This document shows, piece by piece, positions 52,167 to 60,687 of a stretch of 64,000 nucleotides of DNA. How positions within the stretch are numbered: the stretch's first letter is position 1; the number at the start of each line of letters is the position of its first letter. The stretch spans positions 868,001 to 932,000 of the forward strand of contig NZ_CP021323.1 in assembly GCF_002155145.1 (NCBI RefSeq). Direction: 5' to 3'. A program made the translations under genes and the position numbers. This DNA comes from Kushneria konosiri. GTDB taxonomy: Bacteria; Pseudomonadota; Gammaproteobacteria; Pseudomonadales; Halomonadaceae. The notes beneath the pieces were generated by a model. That model searched no databases, was not told the origin of the DNA, and saw nothing but the letters and a program-made list of their open reading frames with translations.

Positions 52167-52829
52167 TCATTCGCCCTGCACTTCAAGGGCCACCGGTGTA
52201 ATCAGCCAGTTCCTGGGATTGATCATCTGAAAAACGCCGGTCACTTCAACGGTTTTGCCACTCAGGCTGGCCGTATCCACACCCTCGAGCACCTCGGCCT
52301 TCATGGCATTATTGATGGCTGCACCGGCGTTCTGGTATTCGATCTGATTGGTGAACTGACCAAAGCTGATATCGCCGGTCGCATCCCGCAGCGCGGTGCC
52401 ATTGATGGCCGGACCGGTCTGCACCCTGACGCGCGTGCCTTCGGGCATATCGGGAATGTCGATCGTATAGATACCGGACTTGCCCTCACCCACAGTACCG
52501 GTGAAACTCACCGGAAAGATCGGGCCGATCCCACCGGCGACGCCATAGCGCTCACCGGCAGCGCTGGCATTATCAGCCAGTGCCCGGGCCAGCTCCGGCG
52601 CATCCACCGCACGGGACTCCACGCTCTGGCGAATCTCCGGGAACTGTTCCTGTCCGTAGCGTTCAGCCGAGAACTGTCCGCTTTGGGCATCAGACTCCGC
52701 CCCCTGCTCAACCACATGCGTGTCCCAGCCAATGGCGATGGCCACCATGACCACCACCACAGCCGCGATGGCACGGCCACGTTTTTTGCGAGCGCGAGGG
52801 CGGGCATGCGTACTGGCTTCTGCTGTCAT
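52167..52829 (-). CDS. DUF2291 family protein associated with a sugar ABC transporter
   Basis: 220 residues. One N-terminal membrane helix (GRAIAAVVVVMVAIAIGW) after a basic stretch RPRARKKRGR, then a periplasmic beta-rich domain with GGIGPIFPVSFTGTVGEGKSGIY near 115 and FGQFTNQIEYQNAGAAINNAMK near 155. That last segment marks DUF2291, a family that travels with ribose/polyol ABC importers and has no known activity. First gene of the operon; ATG 52829 is chosen although its ribosome site is weak, and the frame opens further upstream. Confidence 0.78.
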   Translation of the reverse strand: MTAEASTHARPRARKKRGRAIAAVVVVMVAIAIGWDTHVVEQGAESDAQSGQFSAERYGQEQFPEIRQSVESRAVDAPELARALADNASAAGERYGVAGGIGPIFPVSFTGTVGEGKSGIYTIDIPDMPEGTRVRVQTGPAINGTALRDATGDISFGQFTNQIEYQNAGAAINNAMKAEVLEGVDTASLSGKTVEVTGVFQMINPRNWLITPVALEVQGE

Positions 52830-52915
52830 ATCAAACCGGTCTCCGCTGCAGAGGCAGGTGGTTGTCAGGACTTCAGGGTTCAAGGGACACTGAATGGAGG
52901 GTGCCCATGCCGAAT

Positions 52916-52970
52916 CATTTGACCTGCCTTCGTTCAAATGTATTAACGCCACAGCGCCTGTTGACTGCAA
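52916..52970 (-). promoter_or_regulatory. Promoter and 25-bp palindromic operator of the ABC transporter operon
   Basis: On the minus strand -35 TTGCAG (52970-52965), 18-base spacer, -10 TTAATA (52946-52941), then CATTTGA-N11-TCAAATG (52940-52916). The block CTGTGGCGTTA just around the -10 is identical in the promoter of the EltD-like gene, so the two promoters share more than the operator. Confidence 0.72.
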
Positions 52971-53147
52971 TCCCTGGACCGGGCTCAACCCCTAAGACTT
53001 TGTGCTTAACGTTTTTAACAGGCTGAAATAAAAGGCAATAAACGCATCGTTCAGGAAGGCTTGCGACTAAAGTTCCTGGCTATAAAAGGCGCTGATAATG
53101 CGAACATTTCTGCAGCTCAAGAACATCAGTACAGCATCAGCATGTCT

Positions 53148-53164
53148 TTGTTGACAGTTTACAA
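53148..53164 (+). promoter_or_regulatory. Operator of the GntR-type regulator, upstream of its own gene
   Basis: TTGTTGACAGTTTACAA, a near-palindrome that contains a perfect -35 box TTGACA. A -10 may be AGGTAT about 18 bases on. Related sites lie at 55623-55639 and 58757-58773. Suggests autoregulation. The rest of 52941-53217 shows no gene. Confidence 0.65.
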
Positions 53165-53217
53165 TAGCCAAAAAAGGTATCCTGATTGCTGCATTGCCGT
53201 TTCTACAGGAACCGTTC

Positions 53218-53883
53218 ATGAGCATTAGAAGCCTTCAGCGCACCACCCTTCGCGATCAGTGTCTGGATGGCCTGCGCTCTGCCATTACCTCCGGACAGCT
53301 GCCTGCTGGCCATCATATGGTGGAAACCGACCTATCTTCGGCCTTTGGCGTCAGCCGTGGCACGCTACGCGAAGCAATGCGCCGACTGGAACAGGAAGGT
53401 CTACTGGTCGCAGGCCCGCGCGGTCAGCTGCGGGTAAGAGAGATCAATGAAGGAGAAATCGGTCATCTTTATCAGGTCCGTGCAGCCCTTGAGGTACTGG
53501 CGGCACGCAGCCTCTGTCTTCATGACGATTTTGCCGCGCGACTGGAAATCCTGCGCGGATGCCTTCAGCGTCTGCATGAGGTGCAAAACGATCTTGGTGA
53601 ACAGATCGAGGCTGATCTGACCTTTCACCGTACCCTTTGCGAACTGAGTGACAATCCGGTGTTACTGTCGAGCTGGCTGGCGCTGGAAGGGCCGATTCGA
53701 ATCACGGTCATGCATGCCGGTCTCGAGCGAGCGCTGCACAATATGTCGGCAGATCGTCACGACCATCTGCTGAATGTGATTGCCCAACGCGACCCGACAC
53801 ATATTGAACGGGTGCTCTTTGAGCACATGGATGAAGCAGCTCAGCGCCTGATGCGCGCCATGGAAGCACAGAGCGCAGGCTGA
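53218..53883 (+). CDS. GntR family transcriptional regulator, FCD (FadR) subfamily
   Basis: 221 residues. N-terminal winged helix: ITSGQLPAGHHMVETDLSSAFGVSRGTLREAMRRLEQEGLL (split here over residues 21-62). C-terminal FCD helical domain: LYQVRAALEVLAARS, ADLTFHRTL and DHLLNVIAQRD, with the His/Asp residues that bind metal and an acid ligand. ATG 53218 follows CAGGA. It is transcribed toward the SDR/epimerase/TRAP genes, and three 17-bp palindromes point to these genes plus itself as targets. Confidence 0.9.
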   Translation: MSIRSLQRTTLRDQCLDGLRSAITSGQLPAGHHMVETDLSSAFGVSRGTLREAMRRLEQEGLLVAGPRGQLRVREINEGEIGHLYQVRAALEVLAARSLCLHDDFAARLEILRGCLQRLHEVQNDLGEQIEADLTFHRTLCELSDNPVLLSSWLALEGPIRITVMHAGLERALHNMSADRHDHLLNVIAQRDPTHIERVLFEHMDEAAQRLMRAMEAQSAG

Positions 53884-53889
53884 TTGATC

Positions 53890-53910
53890 GGCGCCCCATC
53901 GTGGGGCGCC
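53890..53910. terminator. Hairpin between the convergent gntR and SDR genes
   Basis: A 9-bp stem GGCGCCCCA/TGGGGCGCC with loop TCG, 7 bases past the gntR stop, without a T run. A second hairpin GACACCT/AGGTGTC at about 53924-53938 overlaps the SDR stop. Probable transcription end for one or both genes. Confidence 0.55.
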
Positions 53911-53936
53911 CTGTCATTGATGAGACACCTGAGGTG

Positions 53937-54695
53937 TCAGTACATATGCATGCCGCCGTTGATGTCCAGTGCCGCCCCTGTGGTATAGGAAGAAAGCTCG
54001 GAGGCGAGGAACAAAAACCCTCTTGCCACATCGTCGGCATCGCCCAGGCGGTTGAGCGGAATCCCGGTCAGTATCTGCGTTTTCATCTCATCGGTCAGCT
54101 TGCCACCGGTGATGTCGGTCTGAATCAGCCCGGGGGTGACCGAGTTGACGCGGATATTGTGCGCGCCGAATTCACGCGCCATGGCCTTGGAAAGTCCCAG
54201 CATGCCCGCCTTGGCGGCACTGTAATGCGGCCCGCCAAAGATACCGCCACCACGCTGGGCCGAGACCGACGAGGTGTTCACGATCGCACCGCCCTTCTGC
54301 TCCACCATGTAAGGCAGTACGGCCTGAGACATGTACAGCATGCCGCGAAGGCTGACATCGGTGACCTGCTCGTAATTCTCTGGCGTGATCTCCATGGTTT
54401 TCAGCGGCTGGGTGATCCCGGCATTGTTGATCAGCACATCGATATGGCCATACTGATCGGCAACAGCTTTTGCGGCCGCCTCGCAGGAAGCCTTGTCGGT
54501 GACGTCACAGACCACGCCCATGGTGCGCTCGCTGCTGACATCCGCCGCCGCTTCACGACTCTTGTCCAAATCCAGATCAGCGATGACCACGATGGCACCG
54601 TGCTCGTGAAAAAGTCGCGCCGCCGCCTTGCCGATACCGCGAGGACCGGCACCGCCAGTGATGATGCAGACCTTATTTTCCAACAATCCTTTCAT
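53937..54695 (-). CDS. Short-chain dehydrogenase/reductase (SDR), sugar or polyol type
   Basis: Classical SDR, 252 residues. Cofactor motif TGGAGPRGIG near 14 followed by VVIADLDLD (acidic, so NAD+ likely), NNAG near 90, catalytic Ser in NTSSVS near 140, YSAAK near 157, and C-terminal GAALDINGGMHMY. ATG 54695 follows GGGAG. It lies 42 bases downstream of the TIM-barrel gene. Substrate unknown; possibly the sugar or acid brought in by the TRAP transporter. Confidence 0.88.
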   Translation of the reverse strand: MKGLLENKVCIITGGAGPRGIGKAAARLFHEHGAIVVIADLDLDKSREAAADVSSERTMGVVCDVTDKASCEAAAKAVADQYGHIDVLINNAGITQPLKTMEITPENYEQVTDVSLRGMLYMSQAVLPYMVEQKGGAIVNTSSVSAQRGGGIFGGPHYSAAKAGMLGLSKAMAREFGAHNIRVNSVTPGLIQTDITGGKLTDEMKTQILTGIPLNRLGDADDVARGFLFLASELSSYTTGAALDINGGMHMY

Positions 54696-54737
54696 GGTGT
54701 ACTCCCGAACAGGGTTCAAGTGAATAACTACAGGTGA

Positions 54738-55610
54738 TTACAGGGCCGGGTGGTTCTGTGCCATCCAGTACAGGGACGCCGCCACGCCTCGCTCGATCTC
54801 TTCAAGCGGTAGTGGCTCGGCCAGTTTGTTGGGCTGCGCGTGTTCGTCACGACGCAACCGGAAGGGCAATTCAAGGCTGAAAGGCAAACGACGCGCCGCC
54901 AGCGCCTCAACAATAGGGGCGTAGTCGATATCACCGGTACCCAGCGCGCCGAAGTGATAGCCATCCTGCTTGCGGCTCACCGCCTTGAGATGTAAATGGT
55001 CACTCTGCGGGATGGCCTTGAGCGCATCATCAACCGGCGACAGCGCCGGGCGATGCGAGATCAAATTGCCGGGGTCATAATTAATGCCGGTGACCGAGGC
55101 ATCGAGGCGTTCCGTGAGCGTTGCCAGCTCGCTGGCCTGATTGATCACGTTGTCACTGCCATCGCCCGGATTTTCGAAAAGCAGCTTGACGCCCGCCTCT
55201 CGAGCCGCCGCCATCATGTGATCGAGCCCCTGCTCGAAATACTCACGCCCGGCAAGGCTTGACGCATTGGAAATCAGATAACGCGCCCCCAGCGCGGCGG
55301 CAAAACGGATACGCACTGCCATGCTCTCTGCCGCACCCGGCTCACCGAGATCGATATGGGCTGACAGCACCGTGCAGCGCTGGCCGTACTGCGCCATCAG
55401 TTCGCATAGTCTCTTTGCCAGTTCGGCATTGAGATCGGCATCGGTAAATTCGTTGACGTAGCCCTTGATAAAGGCCAGCTCGACGTCGGTGATATTGAGC
55501 CGCGCCATCGAGGAAAAAATATCGGGCCAGTCGTAGCCATCCCAGGCTGCGGTACTAACCGACATGCCAACAGCACGCATCCGCTCGGCATCAGGCAGTT
55601 CAACACTCAT
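54738..55610 (-). CDS. Sugar phosphate isomerase/epimerase family TIM-barrel protein
   Basis: 290 residues of the xylose-isomerase-like AP-endonuclease-2 fold. Visible: VELAFIKGYVNEF near 35, CTVLSAHIDLGEPG near 70, LLFENPGDGSD (metal Glu) near 137, GINYDPGNL (metal Asp) near 172, and DHLHLKAVSR (His) near 200, then SLELPFR (Glu). These fit the divalent-metal site of the family. ATG 55610 follows GGAGTG. A GntR-type operator sits right before the ribosome site. Reaction not known; an aldose/ketose or acid epimerisation is likely. Confidence 0.82.
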   Translation of the reverse strand: MSVELPDAERMRAVGMSVSTAAWDGYDWPDIFSSMARLNITDVELAFIKGYVNEFTDADLNAELAKRLCELMAQYGQRCTVLSAHIDLGEPGAAESMAVRIRFAAALGARYLISNASSLAGREYFEQGLDHMMAAAREAGVKLLFENPGDGSDNVINQASELATLTERLDASVTGINYDPGNLISHRPALSPVDDALKAIPQSDHLHLKAVSRKQDGYHFGALGTGDIDYAPIVEALAARRLPFSLELPFRLRRDEHAQPNKLAEPLPLEEIERGVAASLYWMAQNHPAL

Positions 55611-55622
55611 CAAAACACTCCA

Positions 55623-55639
55623 TTGTTGACTGTTAACAT
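55623..55639. promoter_or_regulatory. GntR-type operator before the TIM-barrel gene
   Basis: TTGTTGACTGTTAACAT, identical to the 58757 site except for the last base. It lies between dctM and the TIM-barrel gene, only 12 bases before its ATG, so a bound repressor could act as a roadblock or cover an internal promoter. Confidence 0.65.
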
Positions 55640-55691
55640 CGAAAACAGGCAAATTTTGATGCGACCTCTGAACAGGGCGTCGCATCCTGTT

Positions 55692-56951
55692 CTAACCGGC
55701 CGGGAAAATCGCCGGCACGTAGCTCACCAGCATCAATACCAGCAGCGCGAAGATGTAAAACGGCACCAGCGCCCGCGCGGTCTGCTCGATCCGCACGCCG
55801 GCAATGGAGGATGAAATGAACAGCGTCGTGCCTACCGGCGGCGTAAACAGGCCAATCGCCAGATTCAGCACCATCATGATGCCCAGCTGGATCAGGCTCA
55901 TGTCGATCGACTCGGCCAGCGGAATCATGATCGGTGCCAGCAGCAGGATGGCAGGTGTCATGTCGATCACGGCCCCGTCCACCAGCATCAGCAGGTTCAT
56001 GAACAGCACTACCAGCACATCGGTCAGACCCAGCGCATTGATGAAGTCCACCAGTCGCGAAGGCAGCTGATCCACGGTCATGATCCAGCCAAGCACCGAG
56101 GAGGCCATGATCAAAAGCAGTACTGCGCCTGTGGCCTGGCCGGCGCTCAGTATCGAGCCGAGCAGCCCGCGCGGGGTCAAATCGCGATAGCACAGCCGCA
56201 CGATCAGCGCGTAGAACACCGCCACCACGCTGATTTCGGTCGGTGTGGCGATGCCGCCGATCAGCGCGCCCAGTATGATCACCGGCATCAACAGCGCTGG
56301 CAGTGAAGCGATAAAGCCGCGCACCACAGGGCCGAATGCGAAGGGCTGATCACTGCGCGGGAAGTTGCCGCGCCGGGCAATCAGATAGACCGCCGCCAGA
56401 CTTGCCGCGCCGAAAATAAAGCCTGGCACGATGCCGGCCAGAAAGAGTGCGCCGACCGACACCTGCGACACGCTTGAATAAATGATCAGCGGGATCGAGG
56501 GCGGAATGATGACACCGATGACCGAACTGGCCGAATTGACCGCCGCTGCAAAGGGGGCCGGATAGCCTTCCCGCTTCTGCCACGGAATCAGCACCGACCC
56601 CAGCGCCGAGGCATCCGCCACTGCCGAGCCGGACACGCCGGCAAACAGCATCGAGGTCACCACACTGACCTGCCCCAGCGCCCCGCGCACCCGGCCAACC
56701 AGAATGCCGGCAAAGTGGATGATGCGCTGCCCCAGGGTACCGGCAATCAGCAGTTCACCGGCCAGAATGAAAAACGGAATCGCCAGCAGCAGCGAGCTTT
56801 GTGTGGCATCGAAGAAGCGCTGCGCGACGATCGACAGCGGATAGCTGCCGCTCAGGACGATGCCGATGCTGCTGGCGCCCAGCAGCGCATAGCCGACCGG
56901 CAGCGCCATGACCAGCAGCAGCAGAAACAGCGGTAGCGCAATCACGGTCAT
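55692..56951 (-). CDS. TRAP transporter large permease subunit (DctM family)
   Basis: 419-residue transport subunit with about 11-12 membrane helices; Na+-coupled uptake together with DctQ and DctP. Signatures: FFILAGELLIAGTLGQRIIHFA near 60, SGSAVADASALGSVLIPWQKREGYP near 108, NSASSVIGVIIPPSIPLIIYS near 137, and FTPPVGTTLFISSSIAGV near 370. ATG overlaps the dctQ stop by 4 bases. Confidence 0.93.
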   Translation of the reverse strand: MTVIALPLFLLLLVMALPVGYALLGASSIGIVLSGSYPLSIVAQRFFDATQSSLLLAIPFFILAGELLIAGTLGQRIIHFAGILVGRVRGALGQVSVVTSMLFAGVSGSAVADASALGSVLIPWQKREGYPAPFAAAVNSASSVIGVIIPPSIPLIIYSSVSQVSVGALFLAGIVPGFIFGAASLAAVYLIARRGNFPRSDQPFAFGPVVRGFIASLPALLMPVIILGALIGGIATPTEISVVAVFYALIVRLCYRDLTPRGLLGSILSAGQATGAVLLLIMASSVLGWIMTVDQLPSRLVDFINALGLTDVLVVLFMNLLMLVDGAVIDMTPAILLLAPIMIPLAESIDMSLIQLGIMMVLNLAIGLFTPPVGTTLFISSSIAGVRIEQTARALVPFYIFALLVLMLVSYVPAIFPAG

Positions 56952-57508
56952 GGGAGAGGCTCCTCCTGGATGGCGGGCTCGGCACCGCTGGCCAGCCCGA
57001 TCAGGTCGATAACGGCCAGCAGCATCACTCCGGCGGCGCCCAGCGGCAGGCTATAAAAGGCCCATGTCGCGGACCAGCCCAGCACCGGCGTGGTCTGATA
57101 CTGCATGAACTGCATCAAAACGAATGACTGCTGGACCAGCATCGCCATCAGGGCCGCCACCATGAGCTGCACCACGACCATCAGCGCCCGGGCCCCCTTC
57201 GGTGACAGCTTGCGTGCAAAAAAATCCACGCCCAGGTGCTGATGACGCGCCGCTGCCATGACCACGCCGCCCATGATCAGCCACGGAAACAGAATCACCG
57301 GCAACTCGTTGCCCCAGGCCAGCGAGCCGGCCAGGAAATAGCGCACGATGACTCCTGACATCAGGGTGATCCCGATCACTGCCGTAGTCACCACCACCAC
57401 TGCGCTGCCAATAACATAAAACAGCTCACGACCTCGGTTCAGCCATCGTAGAAGCGGTGGTGTCGAGATGGGATTATCTGCCTTCATTGCGTCATGCCCC
57501 TGGCTCAT
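56948..57508 (-). CDS. TRAP transporter small permease subunit (DctQ family)
   Basis: 186 residues, four membrane helices, with the family WGNELPVILFPWLIMGGVV near 70 and RHQHLGVDFFARKLSP near 95. ATG 57508 (MSQGHDAMK) is placed behind GGAG; two earlier in-frame ATGs (57520, 57523) lack spacing. Overlaps dctM; 69 bases after dctP. Confidence 0.88.
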   Translation of the reverse strand: MSQGHDAMKADNPISTPPLLRWLNRGRELFYVIGSAVVVVTTAVIGITLMSGVIVRYFLAGSLAWGNELPVILFPWLIMGGVVMAAARHQHLGVDFFARKLSPKGARALMVVVQLMVAALMAMLVQQSFVLMQFMQYQTTPVLGWSATWAFYSLPLGAAGVMLLAVIDLIGLASGAEPAIQEEPLP

Positions 57509-57577
57509 TATCGTCTCCATCACATCAGGCCTCGGCGTCGCCCCTGCAAAACACCAATTCTGTACCGGGACCGGTAT

Positions 57578-58663
57578 CTACCGGCCCCGGTTTGAGCACC
57601 AGGATGCGGACGCCTCACCGGTAGTGGCCTGATTAGCCTCTTCGGCAGCCTGGCGGGTACGCTCGACAATATCGCCCAGCTTGTCCTGCCAGATGTCATA
57701 AACCGGTTTTGTGGCTTCGCGGAAGGCCGCGGCATCCACTTTATTGATCTGCATGGCGCCGTTATCACGCAGTTTTTCAAGCAGCTCGTCGGTCTGATCA
57801 ATCAGCGTCTGACGCTGAAAATCGCCGGCTTCATGCGCCGCACGTTCAAGTGCCTTTTGATCCTTTTCAGAAAGGCGCTGCCAGGTCGGCATGCCGATCA
57901 CGATCGGGGTGGTTTCATAGCGATAGTCGGACAGCGACAGATACTTTTGCACCTCTTCAAGGTGCGAGGACATGATGTTGACCACCGGATTTTCCTGACC
58001 ATCCACCGTGCCCTGCTTGAGCGCCACATAGAGCTCACCAAAGGCCATCGGAGTCGGGTTGGCGCCCAGAGTACGCAGAGTGTCGATAGTCACCGCGTCC
58101 TGAGAGGTACGCATCTTGAGCCCCTTGAGATCCTGCGGTGACTCGATCGGACGCACGTTATTGGTGAACTGGCGCAGACCGTTGTCCCACCACGCAAGCA
58201 CTTTCAGGCCACGCTGTTCGGCCTGCTCGGCCACTTCATCACCAATCGGTCCATCTGCGACCTGCCAGCCAGCCTGAGGGGAGTCAAACAAAAAAGGCAG
58301 CCCGAAAACGTTGGCCTTGGGGACGATGGAAGCCAATGATCCCTGACTATTGGCTGTCAGCCCGATCGCCCCGCTTTGAGTCTGCTGTAGCATCTGCACA
58401 TCCGACCCAAGCTGCTCAGAGCCCTGGATGCGAAGTTCCAGATCACCGTCGCTATATTTCGAGGCCAGCTCGGCCATGCGATCGGCGGCCAACGAGCGAG
58501 GGTTACCTGGCGCGGCTCCATGGCCCAGTACCAGCGTCTGTGCCTGTACAGCACCGACCATGGCCGCAGCCGCCAGCCCCACACTCAGCGCCAGTGCCGT
58601 TCTGAAAGCGCGCTTGCCCCCCTGTCGTGCTGTCGGAACCCTCGACGCGACGAAATTCTTCAT
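57578..58663 (-). CDS. TRAP transporter substrate-binding protein (DctP family)
   Basis: 361 residues. Signal peptide with basic start and hydrophobic core FRTALALSVGLAAAAMVGAVQA. Core motifs: GHGAAPGNPRS, PFLFDSPQAGWQVADG, and LKGLKMRTSQD near 175, whose Arg normally holds the substrate carboxylate, followed by PMAFGELYVALKQGTVDGQENP near 205. So the ligand is probably an acid such as a sugar acid. The C-terminal tail ends WCSNRGR, unusual but short. First gene of the dctP-Q-M unit, with a GntR-type operator 94 bases upstream. Confidence 0.92.
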   Translation of the reverse strand: MKNFVASRVPTARQGGKRAFRTALALSVGLAAAAMVGAVQAQTLVLGHGAAPGNPRSLAADRMAELASKYSDGDLELRIQGSEQLGSDVQMLQQTQSGAIGLTANSQGSLASIVPKANVFGLPFLFDSPQAGWQVADGPIGDEVAEQAEQRGLKVLAWWDNGLRQFTNNVRPIESPQDLKGLKMRTSQDAVTIDTLRTLGANPTPMAFGELYVALKQGTVDGQENPVVNIMSSHLEEVQKYLSLSDYRYETTPIVIGMPTWQRLSEKDQKALERAAHEAGDFQRQTLIDQTDELLEKLRDNGAMQINKVDAAAFREATKPVYDIWQDKLGDIVERTRQAAEEANQATTGEASASWCSNRGR

Positions 58664-58756
58664 GGTCTTTCTCCTGACGATTGAAAGGATCGGGCCGCAG
58701 CTCCCTGAATCATCGAAGGCCCCCGGCCGGCTCTTTTACTGCAGTATTCGGATTCA

Positions 58757-58773
58757 TTGTTAACAGTCAACAA
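58757..58773. promoter_or_regulatory. GntR-type operator at the dctP promoter
   Basis: TTGTTAACAGTCAACAA on the plus strand; on the minus strand it contains -35 TTGACT, with AATACT 16 bases on as -10. An operator over the -35 box fits repression of dctPQM. Rest of 58664-58991: dctP leader and the terminator below; no gene. Confidence 0.68.
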
Positions 58774-58858
58774 AGAATCCGATGAGACTTTCGAAGTACG
58801 CCTCAACCATTTGAAAAAGATGAATTTTTAGAGCAATTCGGTGCCAGATAAGACTAAA

Positions 58859-58883
58859 GAAGCCAGGCATGTAGCCTGGCTTC
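58859..58883 (-). terminator. Terminator of the SorC-family regulator gene
   Basis: A 10-bp perfect stem GAAGCCAGGC/GCCTGGCTTC with loop ATGTA; on the minus strand it is followed by TTTAG, a short T run. Confidence 0.7.
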
Positions 58884-58991
58884 AAAGATCATTGATATAG
58901 AGATGGGAAAGGGAAAAAGGCAGAATTTGACGGCTGCCGGCCATCAGGACCGGGCGCTGGAAAGGAGCATCAACGAGAAACGAACGAGGAT

Positions 58992-59972
58992 TTATTCCTC
59001 GTCGCGGGCGCGGGTGGCCTCATCCAGATGCAAAATGGTATGTGCATTGGTAGCGCTGGTGGCGAGCACATCAATAACGCCAGTGCGCAGCGCGCCGAGT
59101 ATACCGGCGGCCTTGGTGCTTTCGCTGGCGATTGCAATGACCTCGGGAATACGCGCCAGATCCGCAATGGTCAGTCCGATGACGCGGCCCTGCATGGGGG
59201 TGGTAGAGGCGCGACCGTTCAGATCAATGAAGTCATAGCCCATCATGTCGCCAACCGTGCCGGACAGGCGTGCCTCGGCAATTTCCTGCGGCGAGAACCA
59301 GCCCATACGCACCATGTTGCTGTCTTCCGACAGATCCCCCACGCCAATCATGGCGATATCGGCCCGCCGGGCGCGATCCAGGGTCTGACGTACGGTGGGA
59401 TTTTCCAGCATGGCATCACGAAGCTCGGTACTGGCCACCATGGCCGGGGCATAAAGCGTTTCGCTCTCGCCGCCGAATCTGGCCGCCAGACGCCGACAGA
59501 TATGATCGGGATTCATGTATTCCCCGGCACGCAGCGAGCCACCAATGGCGCAGATGAAGGAACACTGCCGGGTATGCTGGGTAAAGACGTTATCGGCCAC
59601 GGTGCCGACGTTGCGCCCCATGCCGACCGCTACCATGGTGCCATCCTGCAGTGTTCTCGAAAGATGATCTGCCACCAGGCTCGAAACTTCATGACGCTGC
59701 TGTTCGGCATCGGCGCAGTCAAGTGCAATCAGTGCCCGACGGATGCCAAAGCGCTGAATCAGCGCCTGCTCGATTTCAGCGGCCACCGATGGGTGGTGAC
59801 GCACCCGTACATCAACGATGCCTTCGGCCTGAGCACGCTTGAGCATGCGCCCGACCTTGATGCGTGACATGCCCATGCGCCCGGCGATCGCTTCCTGGGT
59901 TTCGCCCTGCATGTAATACCGGCTGGCAATCTCGGTCATCAGCGCGATATCGGGGTCGGCACGCTCGTTCAT
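58992..59972 (-). CDS. SorC/DeoR-superfamily sugar-binding transcriptional regulator (EryD-like)
   Basis: 326 residues. N-terminal helix-turn-helix YYMQGETQEAIAGRMGMSRIKVGRMLKRA (residues 19-47), then a sugar-phosphate-isomerase-like effector domain: VAVGMGRNVGTVADN, CAIGGS, IAMIGVGDLSEDSNMVRMGW and VIGLTIADLARIPEVIAIA. Such regulators respond to sugar-phosphates. EryD, which controls erythritol genes in Brucella and rhizobia, is a member. Adjacent to rpiB, dhaK-like and tpi-like genes; likely to bind the 25-bp palindromes, by inference. Start behind GGAG. Confidence 0.9.
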   Translation of the reverse strand: MNERADPDIALMTEIASRYYMQGETQEAIAGRMGMSRIKVGRMLKRAQAEGIVDVRVRHHPSVAAEIEQALIQRFGIRRALIALDCADAEQQRHEVSSLVADHLSRTLQDGTMVAVGMGRNVGTVADNVFTQHTRQCSFICAIGGSLRAGEYMNPDHICRRLAARFGGESETLYAPAMVASTELRDAMLENPTVRQTLDRARRADIAMIGVGDLSEDSNMVRMGWFSPQEIAEARLSGTVGDMMGYDFIDLNGRASTTPMQGRVIGLTIADLARIPEVIAIASESTKAAGILGALRTGVIDVLATSATNAHTILHLDEATRARDEE

Positions 59973-60067
59973 GGGGTCTCCGGATATGGCGCGTTGGTGT
60001 CATGAAGGCGGGAAGATACCTGCAAGTGCCGCCCATGTCACAGCGGGTTATCCAAAATAAGCACCTG

Positions 60068-60103
60068 AAAAAGGGGCTGTACGTCCGTTGATCGTACAGC
60101 CCC
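60068..60103 (-). terminator. Terminator downstream of the rpiB-like gene
   Basis: An 11-bp perfect stem GGGGCTGTACG/CGTACAGCCCC (60073-60083, 60093-60103), followed on the minus strand by TTTTT (60072-60068). It parts the rpiB-like gene from the regulator gene. Confidence 0.9.
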
Positions 60104-60148
60104 ATCACATCGGCTCGGCGCGAGCGCCCTTGCCTTTTCAGACAGGGA

Positions 60149-60625
60149 TCACGCCTTGCCGCCCTGTTCCTGCTCATAGGCCTTGATGCGATCGACCTTG
60201 GCCTGCGAGCCACCGCCGCTGAACTCGCTCTCAAGAAAGGACTCGGCAATCTTCTTGGCAAGCTCGACGCCGATCACACGGGCACCCATGGTCAACACCT
60301 GTGCATCATTGCTTTTGCGTGCGCGCTCGGCGGAATAGGTGTCATGCGCCTGTGCGGCACGAATGCCCGGCACCTTGTTGGCCGAGATGGCCACGCCAAT
60401 CCCCGTGCCACAGATCAGAATGGCGCGATCGACCTTGCCGTCCTTGACCGCGTGAGCAGCGGCAAAGGCGATATCAGGATAGAGCACCGGTTCGGCATTG
60501 TAGGTACCGAAGTCCTCGACCTCGTGACCCAGCGAACGCACGTGCTCTACCATGGCCTGCTTCATGTCATAAGCGGCTTCATCACATCCGAGTGCAACCC
60601 GAAGCCTTTTGGTCTCTACTGTCAT
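60149..60625 (-). CDS. RpiB/LacAB-family sugar-phosphate isomerase (EryI-like)
   Basis: 158 residues. Active-site Cys72 in ICGTGIGVAISANK, phosphate-binding region GCDEAAYDMK near 13, and HDTYSAERARKSNDAQVLTMGARVIG near 94 with conserved His. RpiB proper interconverts ribose-5-P and ribulose-5-P; the EryI relatives convert D-erythrulose-4-P to D-erythrose-4-P. Gene context (SorC regulator, kinase, TpiA2-like isomerase) favours the latter, but sequence alone does not decide. Start behind AGGAGAGATC. Confidence 0.87.
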   Translation of the reverse strand: MTVETKRLRVALGCDEAAYDMKQAMVEHVRSLGHEVEDFGTYNAEPVLYPDIAFAAAHAVKDGKVDRAILICGTGIGVAISANKVPGIRAAQAHDTYSAERARKSNDAQVLTMGARVIGVELAKKIAESFLESEFSGGGSQAKVDRIKAYEQEQGGKA

Positions 60626-60687
60626 GATCTCTCCTGGTGAATTGTCACCGTCTGCGTTGACACCCGTCTAGGGTACGCCCCACCGAT

